64,000 nucleotides of DNA from Tuctoria greenei (taxonomy: Eukaryota; Streptophyta; Magnoliopsida; Poales; Poaceae): positions 42,587,298 through 42,651,297 of the forward strand of contig JAYESD010000010.1 of the NCBI GenBank assembly GCA_036927565.1, written 5' to 3'. Made by a program: the position numbers and the translations under genes. Under the pieces are notes generated by a model. That model saw nothing but the letters and a program-made list of their open reading frames with translations, was not told where the DNA came from and ran no database searches. Shown piece after piece: positions 52,864-63,154 of the stretch (its first letter is position 1; the number at the start of each line of letters is the position of its first letter).

Positions 52864-54929
52864 CTAAGGACCCTGAGTACTAGGCGCGATGACGAACTGG
52901 TCACCGTCGCTGTCGTCGGAGCTGCTACCTGGAGTAGAGGTGGAAGGAGCTGTCGGAGCCGTAGGAGCCGTCATCGGTGCCTGCTGGGTAGGAGCTGCTA
53001 GAATAGGGGCACTGACGACGGATGCCGGCGTCTGCTGGAACAACGTCGTGGCCGGCAGGGGAGAGTGGATAGGTGCACCGGGAGCCAGCAGTGGAGACAT
53101 GATGAATGAAGGGATCGGCGTGGTTGGCACCGGAGCTGCAGCTGGAGCCAGGACTGGTGGAGGTGGAGCAACTCCTGGCAGCTGTGACGGGAGGGCAATC
53201 CCGGTCTGGGTGTAGAGGTTGGTGATCAACCCTAGGATGCCCATCATCGCCTGTTGCGTCTACTGCTGCTGGTCGAGGGAGCGCTGGTGCATCTGGTCTA
53301 TGAGCCCCGTCAGCCGGTCAGTGTCCTCACGCCTCTCACGGGCGATCTGGCGTTGCATCTCCTGCTGCTGCTACTGGAGCTCCAGAAGTCGTGCTGCCTG
53401 CTCCGCTCGGGCCTGCTCAGCTGCAAGCCGGTCCAGGCGCTGCTGCTCAACCATCTGCTGGAGCAGTGAAGTGAGCTCAGACGGCTGAGAGACCTGTGCC
53501 TCTATGACGGGAGGAGGAGTAGGGGGTGGCACTGTAGAGCCTCCAGCCTCCGCGTCGTGCTGCCTGGGTGAGGGAGGAGGAGGGAAGTACTCCTCGACAC
53601 TGTCATCCATGTCGCTCTCGCACCATATGTGCTGCAGGTCCTCACCCTGAGCCTCTGCCTCAGCTAGCCTCTCATCCTCCTTCTCCAGATCCGACCAGTC
53701 CTCCTCGGATAGACGGGCACGAACCTGACGCTCGACTGGACGGCCAAGGCGGCGGTGTCCAGGAGCTGGAGCTTGATAGTGACTGAACCGTGTCACACTC
53801 TCGTCAGTGAGACGGTCATGAACGGCGGACTCCTCAGGAACCATCATAAGAGCAGGTAGCTGATCCAGTGTCCATATACAAGTTGCCTCATCATGCCCAC
53901 TCCGTCGGTGATCACGTCCTCCATCTCGCATATGAGGACGTCCACTATATCAAACTCCATCCCGTTCATGATGTAGAACAGGAGGGTCTGCTGCACGCTG
54001 GTGAACCCCTCTAAGTAACCGGACCTCGGCTAGAGTGTGCGGCGCAAGGCAAGGTGCACTGTGCGTGCAGCTGGAGTCAACAATGCCGGTACCCTTGGCT
54101 GGTCTGGAGAGAAAGTCGGACCAAACAGAGAACGAATCTCCTCCAGAGGTGGTGCCACTCCTCCAGTGAGTGGCCTCCTCGGCGGGTCTGCCTGACCATA
54201 TACTCTCTCATGCACGCAAGTGTCGTGCAGGTCCACTCCCAGCAACTGTGCAAGCGTCTGTCTCGTCAGGCGATGGTGTTGTCCCATGAACATGAAGTCA
54301 ATTGACCTGCGGCCCTCAGAGACGTATAGGGTAGCGTAGAACATGCGGACCCAATTCTCCACATAAGCACTCTTCTCATAGGACATCAGCTAGACCAACC
54401 CTCTGTACCTCTCAAAGTATGGGCAGATCTCATTCTCTGCTGCCAGGGCAAGCTGATCCCAATCCAGAAAGTTATGTTGGAATAACTTGTGGCCTCAGCG
54501 TCTATAGGTCTCATAGAGAGACGCCTGTGTCACAGTCCAGAAACGACTATCCACCAGAGCCTCTCTGGGTTGCGGGTACCACTCCTCAAGCAACACACTC
54601 CATTTGAGTCTCCGGAGTTGCTTGGCCTTCATCTTCCAGTAATCTGTCAACCGGACTCCTTCACCGACACGGATGGTGGTGTCCATCTCGTAGATGGCTC
54701 TATGGGCCTCCCTGTCCTCACGACGATCGGCAGCCGTCAGTCTCGGACGAGGTTCTGCCGCGGGATGCCCCCCACGGGTCCGGGCTGAGCGCCGGCGGAC
54801 GAGTGGCTCTTCCGGCTCCTCTTCGGCCTCAGACTCATCGATCACGGGAGGCTGCCTCGGACGAGCCTCGCGGATCCTCAAAGATCCTCCTCGGCCTCGC
54901 TCTCACTCCTCGGCGGTGCGAGCGGCCAT
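52864..54929 (-). pseudogene. Third ORF of element F (SIRE ORF3 / env-like position)
   Basis: ATG at 54929 opens MAARTAEE, then a stop. The frame (about 688 codons) continues with few breaks to TAG at 52864. Order: Arg/Glu-rich N-terminus (RRSARTRGGHPAAEP); a globular part with YWKMKAKQLRRLKWSVLLEE, WYPQPREALVDSRFWTV, YVENWVRMFYATLYVSEG, FMFMGQHHRLTRQTLAQLLG and FDIVDVLICEMEDVI; a frame change near 53930; an acidic segment; a Gln/Ala/Leu-rich probable coiled coil (QMVEQQRLDRLAAEQARAEQ); and a Pro/Ala-rich end. Stops lie near 54493, 54390, 54031 and 53370. The globular part resembles plant transposon proteins of unknown function (Athila ORF1 or PF20167-like). I see no signal peptide or clear membrane segment, so an envelope role is not supported. 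Confidence 0.7.
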
Positions 54930-55610
54930 CAACGCCTTCTTTTGAACACCAACTGATAAGATGATGGTCTGACCTAAGCATCAGATAATCCGATGACTAC
55001 AAAATAGCAACATCCCATATATGTCCTTCGACCAAACAAACAAGCAATGAGAAACACATGTCTTAGGACTTTTTGGGCAACCCCTCACCCCTCAAAAAGC
55101 TAATATGCCAATAACTTGGCTAATCCTAAAGCAATTGGAACACCGAGAAAAATAAGGGAGGAAAACATCCAAATAAAATGTAAGGCCCATGCTTTGTGAG
55201 CTAGAGTATGAAGACTTCTATCTCTTTAAAGCATGTTCCTCTAGGCATTAACGCACCTAGCATTTTGTTCTTTCCACCTCATATGAGTTGAGATATTGCA
55301 TTTCAAACAAGTCTCTTTCTCATGAGGTGGGTTCCCCTGTGTGACAATCTACCGTATGCAATGCCAAACAATTTATAATGCAAGAGATTTAAATATGAGT
55401 GCAAGTCTATATGGTAGGCATCATGCAAGGCATAAAATAAATCTATCTTGCCAAATTTGAACCTTTCAAAGGCTTCTTCAGGGAGAGCCACTCTCCAAGC
55501 CTTGGGGAAACCCAAAAGAACCTCCATCCCAAGCTAACCCTTGCTCACCCCTATACTTTGAAAGTTAGACAAGACCTATATGATATGCATTCTTACATGA
55601 TCATGACAAC
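54930..55610 (-). other. Spacer between pol remnant and third ORF of element F
   Basis: AT-rich, with no conserved coding sequence recognised. A 74-codon minus frame (55527-55303) has no known motif and is probably chance or decayed leader of the third ORF. Confidence 0.5.
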
Positions 55611-56345
55611 TTACATGACGTTTGATGCATCTAGCACATTTAATTCACTTCTTAGCCTAGAAAAAGTTTTCTCATCAAGTGGTTTAGTGAAGATATCCGC
55701 CAATTGTTCTTCGGACCTAACACCTCGCAATGAGATGTCTCCCTTAGCTTCATGGTCCCTCAAGAAATGATGGCGAATATCAATGTGCTTAGTGCGGGAG
55801 TGTTGAACGGGGTTTTTAGCTATCTTAACCGCACTTTCATTGTCACAAAGGAGAGGCACACAACCAAGTTTAATACCAAAGTCCAAAAGGGTTTGCTTCA
55901 TATAAAGAATTTGGGCACAACATGATATCGGGCCTAGATGCGGTAAGATAAGGCAATGAACCAATCATAGAATGGTAGTTGGATTGATCAATAGGTTTAC
56001 CGCCCTTATTCGCGTCGAGATGACAATTCGTTGCCCTTGGAGTGCTTCTTGAGCTACAATCTCCCTTCTCAAATTTCTTCAAGAGGTCCTTGGTGTACTT
56101 CTCTTTGATAGACGAAGGTCCCCTCTTGAAGTTGCTTGATTTGGAATCCAAGGAAGAAGTTGAGCTCTCCAATTATTGACATCTCGAATTCCCTAGAAAT
56201 TTTTTTGCCAAACTTATGGCTAAGAGCTTCGTTAGTTAAACCAAAAATAATATCATCGACATAAATTTGACAAATGAATAATTCTCCATCGATGTGTAGA
56301 TGTTGGAACTTGAAGCTCCCATTTGATCATGGCTCTCCTCAACAT
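55611..56345 (-). pseudogene. RT and RNase H remnants of element F
   Basis: The RT catalytic region with ICQIYVDDIIFGLTNEALSH (about 56265) and LGFQIKQ is joined to RNase H pieces SMIGSLPYLTASRPDIMLC and, after a deletion, LLCDNESAVKIAKNPVQHSR, KHIDIRHHFLRD and EEQLADIFTKPL. Integrase and the first half of RT are missing between 56415 and 56345. The protein cannot be functional. Confidence 0.88.
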
Positions 56346-56414
56346 CATTCTTGCTAAAAGTGCATGTTAGCCCAAAATCACAAAATTTGCAATAGAAAGC
56401 AAATTGAAACTAAG

Positions 56415-56638
56415 TCACTTAACATGCAACAATTGAAATAAATAAACCATGAAAAATACAATCTTACCCAACCAAACTACCTTCCCTTTAGAATTATCAC
56501 CAATGGTGACTTGTTCATGACTGTCGGGGTTTTCTATGGTGGTGAACATACCATCATTGCCGGTCATATGTTGAGCGCACCCGCTATCGAGTACCCAATG
56601 CTTTTCCCCGGCTTTGTAGTTCACCTACACACATGAAT
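56415..56638 (-). pseudogene. Protease start of element F
   Basis: KHWVLDSGCAQHMTGNDGMF holds the copia protease active site. The frame ends at 56415, shortly before the internal deletion. Confidence 0.88.
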
Positions 56639-58765
56639 TCAATTTTTTACTTTAGGCACCCAAGCCAACTTAGGTCCTTGTATGTGTGATACAAGTGTCT
56701 TTGAGACCCAACGTTGCTTGGGGAGCTTCCCCTTCATGCCCTTCATGTCTTTGCCAATGAACCTTGCCTTCACCTTGCCATCTACTTTACTCAAGAGATA
56801 ATAACGATCATTGAAAGTATATTTGTAGTTAGTAGGCAATTTTGGAGAAGGTCGGTTAGGAAGAGGACACTCCCTTGGGTGGTGATCGGTGACCTCACAA
56901 TGTTGGCAATAAGAACCAACTTCCTTGACGAAGCTTGTTCTAAGCTCCGGTGAGGGCACCTTTCCTTTGTTGGGCACCGGGAAGGATCCAAGTCCTCTCT
57001 TGTTGAAGGCCTTTGCTTGTTGGAAGAGGATTTCCTTGTGCTTGACTTCTCCTTTTGATATTCTAGCCACACTAGTGCGGAGACTCTCAATTTCTTCCAA
57101 CAAGTCCTTCTCCCTAGTGTTTTCTTTCAAAGGCAAAGACTTGTGCAATGCATTAGTGGCATGAGAAGTAATGGATATCTTATCATTAAGAGTTTGTTTC
57201 TTCATAGTTTTTAACTCTTGATCAAGCACATCATAAGCAAGGTTAAGTGATTGATGCTCTTGGATTAACTCATTGTGCTTTCCCAAGAGTGCTTGGTGGG
57301 CTAAGTCAAGCTCATGATGATCTAGCTTGATTTGAGCCTTATCCTCCTCAACTTGCCTGACATGGGATTTGAGCGTGTCATGCTCTTTGAGTATGCTTTC
57401 ATACTTGTCAAGCAAATCAAGGTTAGCACTCTCAAGCTTAGCACGAGTTCCTTCAAGAGCCTTAACCTTACTCTTTTCCCTCTTAATGATAGTGTGATAT
57501 TCATTTATTAAATAAGTTAAATCATCGGGGGAAAGCTCATCATCGCTAGAGTCGTCACATACCTTGGTGTTACCTTTTGCCATGAGGCACATGGGCAGTT
57601 GATGAAGAGGTGAGTCATCATTGTTGGCAATGGCGAGGCCGGCCAAACTTTCTTCTTCCGCTTCACTCTCTTCATCACTTGTTTCTTCGTCGGTGACCCA
57701 TTCATTTGCCTCACACATGAACACCTTTTGAGGGCCATTTCTCTTCTTTGGGAAGAGTCTTGTATTCTTTCCCTTGTCATGTTTCCTCTTCCCAAAGGAT
57801 CATGGTTTGGGTTTGGCCTCTTCTTCATCATCTTCACTTTTTTCAAGCTTGCGATGCTTGCTCTTGTGGTTCTCTCTTCTTTTGTCCGGTTTTGGACAAT
57901 CATAGGAGATGTGGCCTTGATCACCACAATTGTAGCAAGTCTTGTGATCATCTCTCCTTGGTAGAAACGCTTTCTTCTTGGGATCAAATGTGTATCCCTT
58001 CTTAGTAATCTTGGAGTTCAAGCGTGAGAACTTTCTCATCATCAACGCAAGCACATCATCATCATCTTCACTTGATGCTTGCTCTTCTTCACTTGAGCTA
58101 GGCTCAACCACCTTCTTCTTCTTGAGGCTTGTTTTCTTGGTGGAGGCCTTTAGAGCAATTGTTTTTGAAGATGATTGCTCCATCATTCCAAGTACACTCA
58201 TCTCATGAGCGTGAATTTCTCCAATGAGCTCCGAAACTTCAATGTGGTCAAGAGACTCCTTTTGAAGCATGGAGTTGATTATGTTGTACTTTGGCTTGGG
58301 AAGGAGCATGAGGATCTTGCGGTTGATGAGTCCCTTGCCAAGAGAAGCAATGTCAAGAGCATTAATTTCTTCAATGAGCACATTCAAGCGAGAGAACATC
58401 TCATTAACATTTTCATGCGGTAGCATCTTAAATTCATCATATTTTGCTTTAAGCATGTGATATTTAAGTTCCTTGACTCAAGAAGAACCCTCATGAATCT
58501 CTATTAAGCAAGCCCAAATTTCACAAGCTTTTTCTTTACTAGCAATCCTAGCAAACACATCTTGACTAATACATTCATAGATTGCATTCCTAGCTTTAGC
58601 ATCCCATCTAATTTGATCACCAACATAGTTGTGTTCTCCAAACCCCGCGTGGGTCGCTTCCCATACTTCGGGAGCAATAGCCTCTAGATAAGCGCGCATG
58701 CGTGCTTTCCAATAGGCAAAGTTCTTGCCCTCGAAGATAGGAACTGAACCCCCAACCTTGGCCAT
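56639..58765 (-). pseudogene. gag: gag of element F, long SIRE-type
   Basis: ATG at 58765 opens MAKVGGSVPIFEGKNFAYWK, then WEATHAGF and ECISQDVFARIASKEKACEI. Two in-frame stops only (about 58478 and 57800) break the frame. Domains: copia gag (to about 58000), zinc knuckle CYNCGDQGHISYDC, acidic segment, long coiled coil (about 57500-57150, for example KSKVKALEGTRAKLESANLD), and second knuckle CQHCEVTDHHPREC near 56895. Both knuckles have CX2CX4HX4C spacing. This gag is much better preserved than the pol of the same element. Confidence 0.9.
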
Positions 58766-58811
58766 TTTTGCTCTCTAGCGGTGAAGCTAGAATGATCCTA
58801 ATGAGCAACCT

Positions 58812-58824
58812 CGCTCTGATACCA
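58812..58824 (-). promoter_or_regulatory. Primer binding site of element F (tRNA-iMet type)
   Basis: The minus strand reads TGGTATCAGAGCG, two bases inside the LTR start at 58827. Confidence 0.88.
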
Positions 58825-58826
58825 AT

Positions 58827-58916
58827 TGTAAGGATCGAATGCCCAAGAGGGGGGTGAATTAGGCTTTCTTTTCAAAAATCTAAGCAATAAAACTTAATAC
58901 CTAAAAGCCCAATTCC
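58827..58916 (-). repeat. 5' LTR of element F, first 90 bases in view
   Basis: Matches 51099-51188 (TGTAAGGATCGAATGCCCAA and on). Interrupted by element H; the remainder should lie beyond H, outside the window. Confidence 0.93.
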
Positions 58917-59044
58917 TGTAACACCCTCATTTTCATGCATCATGCCCTACATGCACTCATATACATGTTTAACATTAACCCATAACAAGAGGAACAAGTT
59001 TAAAATTGATTTGGAACAAAACCGCACTTAAAAATGTAGGAAAG

Positions 59045-59375
59045 TGCGGACTAGTCCAGTTTTGCTGAGGACTAGTCCGATTTCTCTCTGTCTATAAACG
59101 GACTTGTCCGTTTTTGCTGCGGATTAGTCCGATATTTGCCTCTGGACAACTTCGGACTTGTCCGATTTTGCGCAGACTAGTCCGGCATTCCATGAATCCT
59201 TGAAAATTTGCTAAGTCCCTGGACTTTTCCGGACTAGTCCGGTGTTCCAGCGGACTTGTCCGTTTTCCTTTCTGACTAAGATCGGACTTGTCCGATTTTT
59301 TGCCAGACTTGTCCGATTTTCTCTCTGGATGACTTCGGACTAGTCCGGTCCTGTCTGGACTTGTCCGATATTTCG
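59045..59375. repeat. CGGACTWGTCCG palindrome array in U3 of element H
   Basis: Twelve copies of CGGACTAGTCCG or CGGACTTGTCCG, some with one changed base, in 330 bases, followed by two more near 59899-59935. The A form is a perfect palindrome. Spacing is irregular. Spacer words such as GATTTT and TCTCTCTG recur. Confidence 0.9.
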
Positions 59376-59537
59376 TGACTCCGAGATTGACCTTTTGTTT
59401 TACGACTTGTTTCTTGGGTTTCACGTCAAGTGGGCCTAGGGATGTCGTGCCCAACTCTTTTAGAGCCCATGCGGGACTCTAAACCGGCCACTACTCATCC
59501 CAAAACTCGAAATCCATCTAACCCTAGCTTCCACCTC

Positions 59538-59545
59538 TATATAAA
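59538..59545 (+). promoter_or_regulatory. TATA box in element H LTR
   Basis: TATATAAA in ACCTCTATATAAACAACC, downstream of the palindrome array. Confidence 0.75.
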
Positions 59546-61740
59546 CAACCCCAACCCTTGGTTTGACATCTATTTGCCACTTTTCCACCCACCCAAACCC
59601 TAGTTCGTGGGGAGCCACCATCAAGGAGGGAGGAGAAGATCCCAAACAAGAAGAAGAAGAGGAGGAAACGAAGGAGGATCAAGATCTCCACCAGGTTTTG
59701 TCCTTCACCACCAATTCATCTCCAAGTCCATCACCAACCCTAGATCATCAAGATCCAAGTGTTACCTCCAAGTTTCTTGGTTCATTGGAGTTCTAAACAC
59801 CTGGTATACCTTCTATTCTCTTTTCCTTATGTGAATTCAACCCTTAATCTCCAAATTCACGATGATCTAGAAAACCCTAATTTGCTGATCTCGTCAAGTG
59901 CGGACTTGTCCGGTCCCTAGCGGACTAGTCCGATCTTTCTGGTTAAAATTGTGTTGAATTAATTCTAATGTTTGATCTAATCGACCTCAAACCTGTATAA
60001 ACTTGTTAAAATCTATTAGAGCTAGTTAGTGATCATTAAAAGCAATCTAGTGACAAGTTCTACCTTGCATTTGCATCAATCATGCATGTCATGTCATATT
60101 GAGTAATATTTGTGCACTCTTTGATTGTGTTTCTTGTCTTGTATGTTTATTGTGTGGATTAGACGGATTTGCGCTAGAGAGTGCCATGGAGGATCTACAA
60201 CATCAAGAGTTTGAAGGCTTTGACCCTAATCAACGGCAAGAGCAAGGCAAGTGTCCTTGAAGCATATTGATCCCGTTTTTAAAATAAATGTTTTGTTTGT
60301 AAAATTGCATGCTTGGGTCAAATTGATGGGAATCCTATGGTAGGAAATTTACTAGATTTGTTAAACCACCCTTGTCACCTGGAATTTATGGTAGAGAGTC
60401 GGGAAGGGTTTTTACCTTTTTGCTTCGCTTAATCGACTGGGATGGGAAACAACTATATCACTCAATTTAATTATGCACGGATGAGATTATGGTTAACATG
60501 AACTGGTTAAACATGGTATGGTAATGGATGATCTAAGCAAGCCTGGTATGTGGATGGGTTGGATGTTATGGTGGTTTGCTTGCTTTAGATCTAAGGACTG
60601 GTTCATGCGAGAATAAGCCAGGACTACAGTGCCACCACGAGGCCAAGTATGGGTGCGGCGTAGCTGATTAATTAGGGCTTTGCTAGTGCTGTTTGGACCA
60701 TTGTGGATGCTCGGGGAAGGGGTAGTCGGATTGGGTTTGTTGATGATTGGTGGGACTACCCTGGATCCGAATGGCTCAAGAGGGGGCCCTTGGTTGAATA
60801 TGTGCTCAGTTGGAGGCATCGCCACCGGTGAAACCTCAGTGGGGTCTAAATAGGCTAGTAATCCCTTTGTAAAGGCTATTTTGTGATCTCTTGGTCATAC
60901 ATCAAAGGAAGTGTAATTGGCATAAGGGAGGTTTTTTAGTCGCCGACGGGTGATGAAATCACAAACACGTGGGTAAAGTGGTACAAACTCTGCAGAGTTA
61001 AATAAAACTATCATAATAGCCGTGCTCCCGGTTATGAGCACCTGGACAACTTCCATGATTAGAGGGAATTTGGTATTGGAATGGTTATGGGTTGATGATA
61101 GTTATGGATTTAATTTCTAGTATTGAATATGGCTGTTGGCAATGGTGAAATCTGGACCTATTGATGATGGTAATGAATTCAGTTTGGTATTATGGTATTA
61201 CTCGTGATTATGATGGGATTACTTCACATACATATAATATACATATTGCTTTTCAAATGTTTTACTGTACTTTTCAGCACTTTGCCATTATTATTGTCGT
61301 CATTTGAATCAGCCACATGTCATACTTTCCACACTTGTTGAGTACGACATGTACTCACTCTTGCAATCCCCCACCCCAACAGTTGCAGGTTAGGATTGGG
61401 AGTTTAATGGCGATAATGCGGAGTTCTAGGCCGTGTCTACTGTCAGCTTTGCCTGTGGTGTTGATTGGAGCTGCGCATACATACCCTGTCGCTTATGCTG
61501 TATAGTTGCTTAGTTTGCTTAATTAGTTTATTTCCGCTGCATTAGTTGAACTTGTCATTAATATTCATTAGAGCTTGTATTCGAGGATAATATGGTTTGT
61601 GTAATAAATCTGATAATTAATCTTGTTCTGTGGTAATTTTCTGTATACTCGTTTGTGATTGCACTCGTATATGTGTGATGAACATCCTGGGCACACATAT
61701 GCGTTAGCTTGGTTCATTTTCGGAACCGGGCGTCACAGAT

Positions 61741-61754
61741 TGGTATCAGAGCCA
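61741..61754 (+). promoter_or_regulatory. Primer binding site of element H (tRNA-iMet type)
   Basis: TGGTATCAGAGCCA, three bases after the LTR end. Confidence 0.92.
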
Positions 61755-62008
61755 CAGGTTGACCGTAGGATGCAACCTAGATAGAATGGACACTTTAGAG
61801 CACATAGGAGCACTCAGGAATCGATGTGTTTTTGCTTGGAGTGCTGTTCGCTATATATATTGGTTGCTTGTGTGCTCAATAGAGGATTTTGGGATGCTTT
61901 AGCATTGCCATGTCCACCTAGGCTAATGTAGCTAGTTGTTTAGTTTCATATCCCTTGATGCATATAGTTGGGGACGTTTTCTAATTCTTACCTACTGCTT
62001 TTCTTCAG

Positions 62009-63154
62009 ATGGTGAGGACTCGTAACCAGAGGGATGGCAATGATGAGGAGGAGAACAATGGAGTACCTCAGAACAACAATGGGCAAGGATCTACTCAGGG
62101 AGCTATCAACATCGAGCAGCTATTGGCCATGCAAAACCAGCTCATGCAGACCATGATACAGACTATAGGACAGCTGCAGGCTGGCAATATCAACAATCAG
62201 CCCCACATGCCTCCACCGCCACCCCCACCTCCTCATAACCGATTGGGAAAGTTTATGAGGACTAGGCCGCCAACCTTTGCTCAAGCCGCAGACCCTATGG
62301 ATGCGGACGATTGGCTCAAGTCCCTGGAGAAGAAGCTAGCCATTGTCCAATGCAGTGACCGGGAGAAGGTGCTATTTGCTTCTCATCAACTCGTTGGAGC
62401 AGCTGCAGATTGGTGGGATTCTTATTGCAATGCTCATGAGAACCAAGAGAGAATTACCTGGGCGGAATTCAAGGAGAGTTTCCGTTCTCATTATGTGCCA
62501 GAAGGTGTTATGATCTTGAAGAGGCAAGAATTTGAGAACTTGAGACAAGGAAAATCAAGCGTGAGTGAATATCTCAATAAGTTCACTCAACTCTCAAGAT
62601 ATGCGCCTGAGGATGTTAGCCGGGACAGCCGAAAGCAATACTTGTTCATGAGAGGATTGAACAATGCGATCCAAGTACAATTGCTCAACTGTGATTATGT
62701 CAATTTCCAGAAGCTTGTGGACAAAGCAATTGTGGTTGAGAACAAGATCCGTGAGATGGAGCAAGAAATCAAGAGGAAGGCGCCGTATCAAGGACAACAA
62801 CAAGGAAGTAATGTGCGCCCTCGCTTTGCGCGGCCCAATGCGCCTCATTACAGCTCCTCTATTCCTGCTCAGCGCCCTAGTTATGCACCACCCCCAACTC
62901 AGTTTGTGCAGCAGCGCCCTGTTATGCAAACACCTAGGCCTCCAATGCCTTATGCACCTCGTGCTGATTTTCCTGGAGCCAATGTTCAAAACCAAGCTCG
63001 TCCCAATAATTCTGGTGGAGTTAAGAAGTGTTATACTTGTGGAGAAGCTGGACACTTTGCACATCAATGTCCTAAATCGGGCCTTGGTCAAGGAAGCAAT
63101 GCATCGAGGCAAAACCCAAGACCTAATGGAGGACAACCACAAGGAAGTCGTTGA
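62009..63154 (+). CDS. gag: gag of element H
   Basis: Open frame of 381 codons. The start is supported by position and by the preceding pyrimidine-rich TTTTCTTCAG. It contains QLLAMQNQLMQTMIQTIGQL, a run of prolines, NRLGKFMRTRPPTFAQAADP, the retrotrans_gag capsid block with DREKVLFASHQLVGAAADWW and FRSHYVPEGVMILKRQEF, YLNKFTQLSRYAP, a basic Gln/Pro-rich linker, and the zinc knuckle CYTCGEAGHFAHQC (CX2CX4HX4C). It ends in TGA at 63152-63154; the same frame continues directly into protease. Gag forms the particle and packages RNA. Confidence 0.93.
   Translation: MVRTRNQRDGNDEEENNGVPQNNNGQGSTQGAINIEQLLAMQNQLMQTMIQTIGQLQAGNINNQPHMPPPPPPPPHNRLGKFMRTRPPTFAQAADPMDADDWLKSLEKKLAIVQCSDREKVLFASHQLVGAAADWWDSYCNAHENQERITWAEFKESFRSHYVPEGVMILKRQEFENLRQGKSSVSEYLNKFTQLSRYAPEDVSRDSRKQYLFMRGLNNAIQVQLLNCDYVNFQKLVDKAIVVENKIREMEQEIKRKAPYQGQQQGSNVRPRFARPNAPHYSSSIPAQRPSYAPPPTQFVQQRPVMQTPRPPMPYAPRADFPGANVQNQARPNNSGGVKKCYTCGEAGHFAHQCPKSGLGQGSNASRQNPRPNGGQPQGSR

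Larger units (their letters stand above)
51099..58916 (-). mobile_element. Element F: SIRE-type copia, pol-deleted, with a third ORF
   Basis: 3' LTR at 51099-52486 and the first 90 bases of the 5' LTR at 58827-58916, where element H interrupts. Minus-strand order: primer site, gag, start of protease, a fragment of RT and RNase H, a long third ORF, polypurine tract, LTR. Integrase and most of RT are missing. The LTR start (TGTAAGGATC) differs from family B. The matching target duplication is outside the window. Confidence 0.92.
58917..61737 (+). repeat. 5' LTR of element H
   Basis: 2821 bases, TGTAACACCC...GGCGTCACA. TATA box at 59538-59545. Motif array in U3 (next entry) with two more copies at about 59899 and 59922. 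The conserved hairpin pair is near 61007-61041. Open frames inside are chance. Confidence 0.95.

Noticed and set aside
52864..54929. Calling F's third ORF a true envelope protein
   Set aside because: No signal peptide, cleavage site or clear membrane segment is visible; the globular part resembles other plant TE proteins.
55303..55527. 74-codon minus-strand frame in F between pol remnant and third ORF
   Set aside because: No motif and no counterpart in element B; probably chance.
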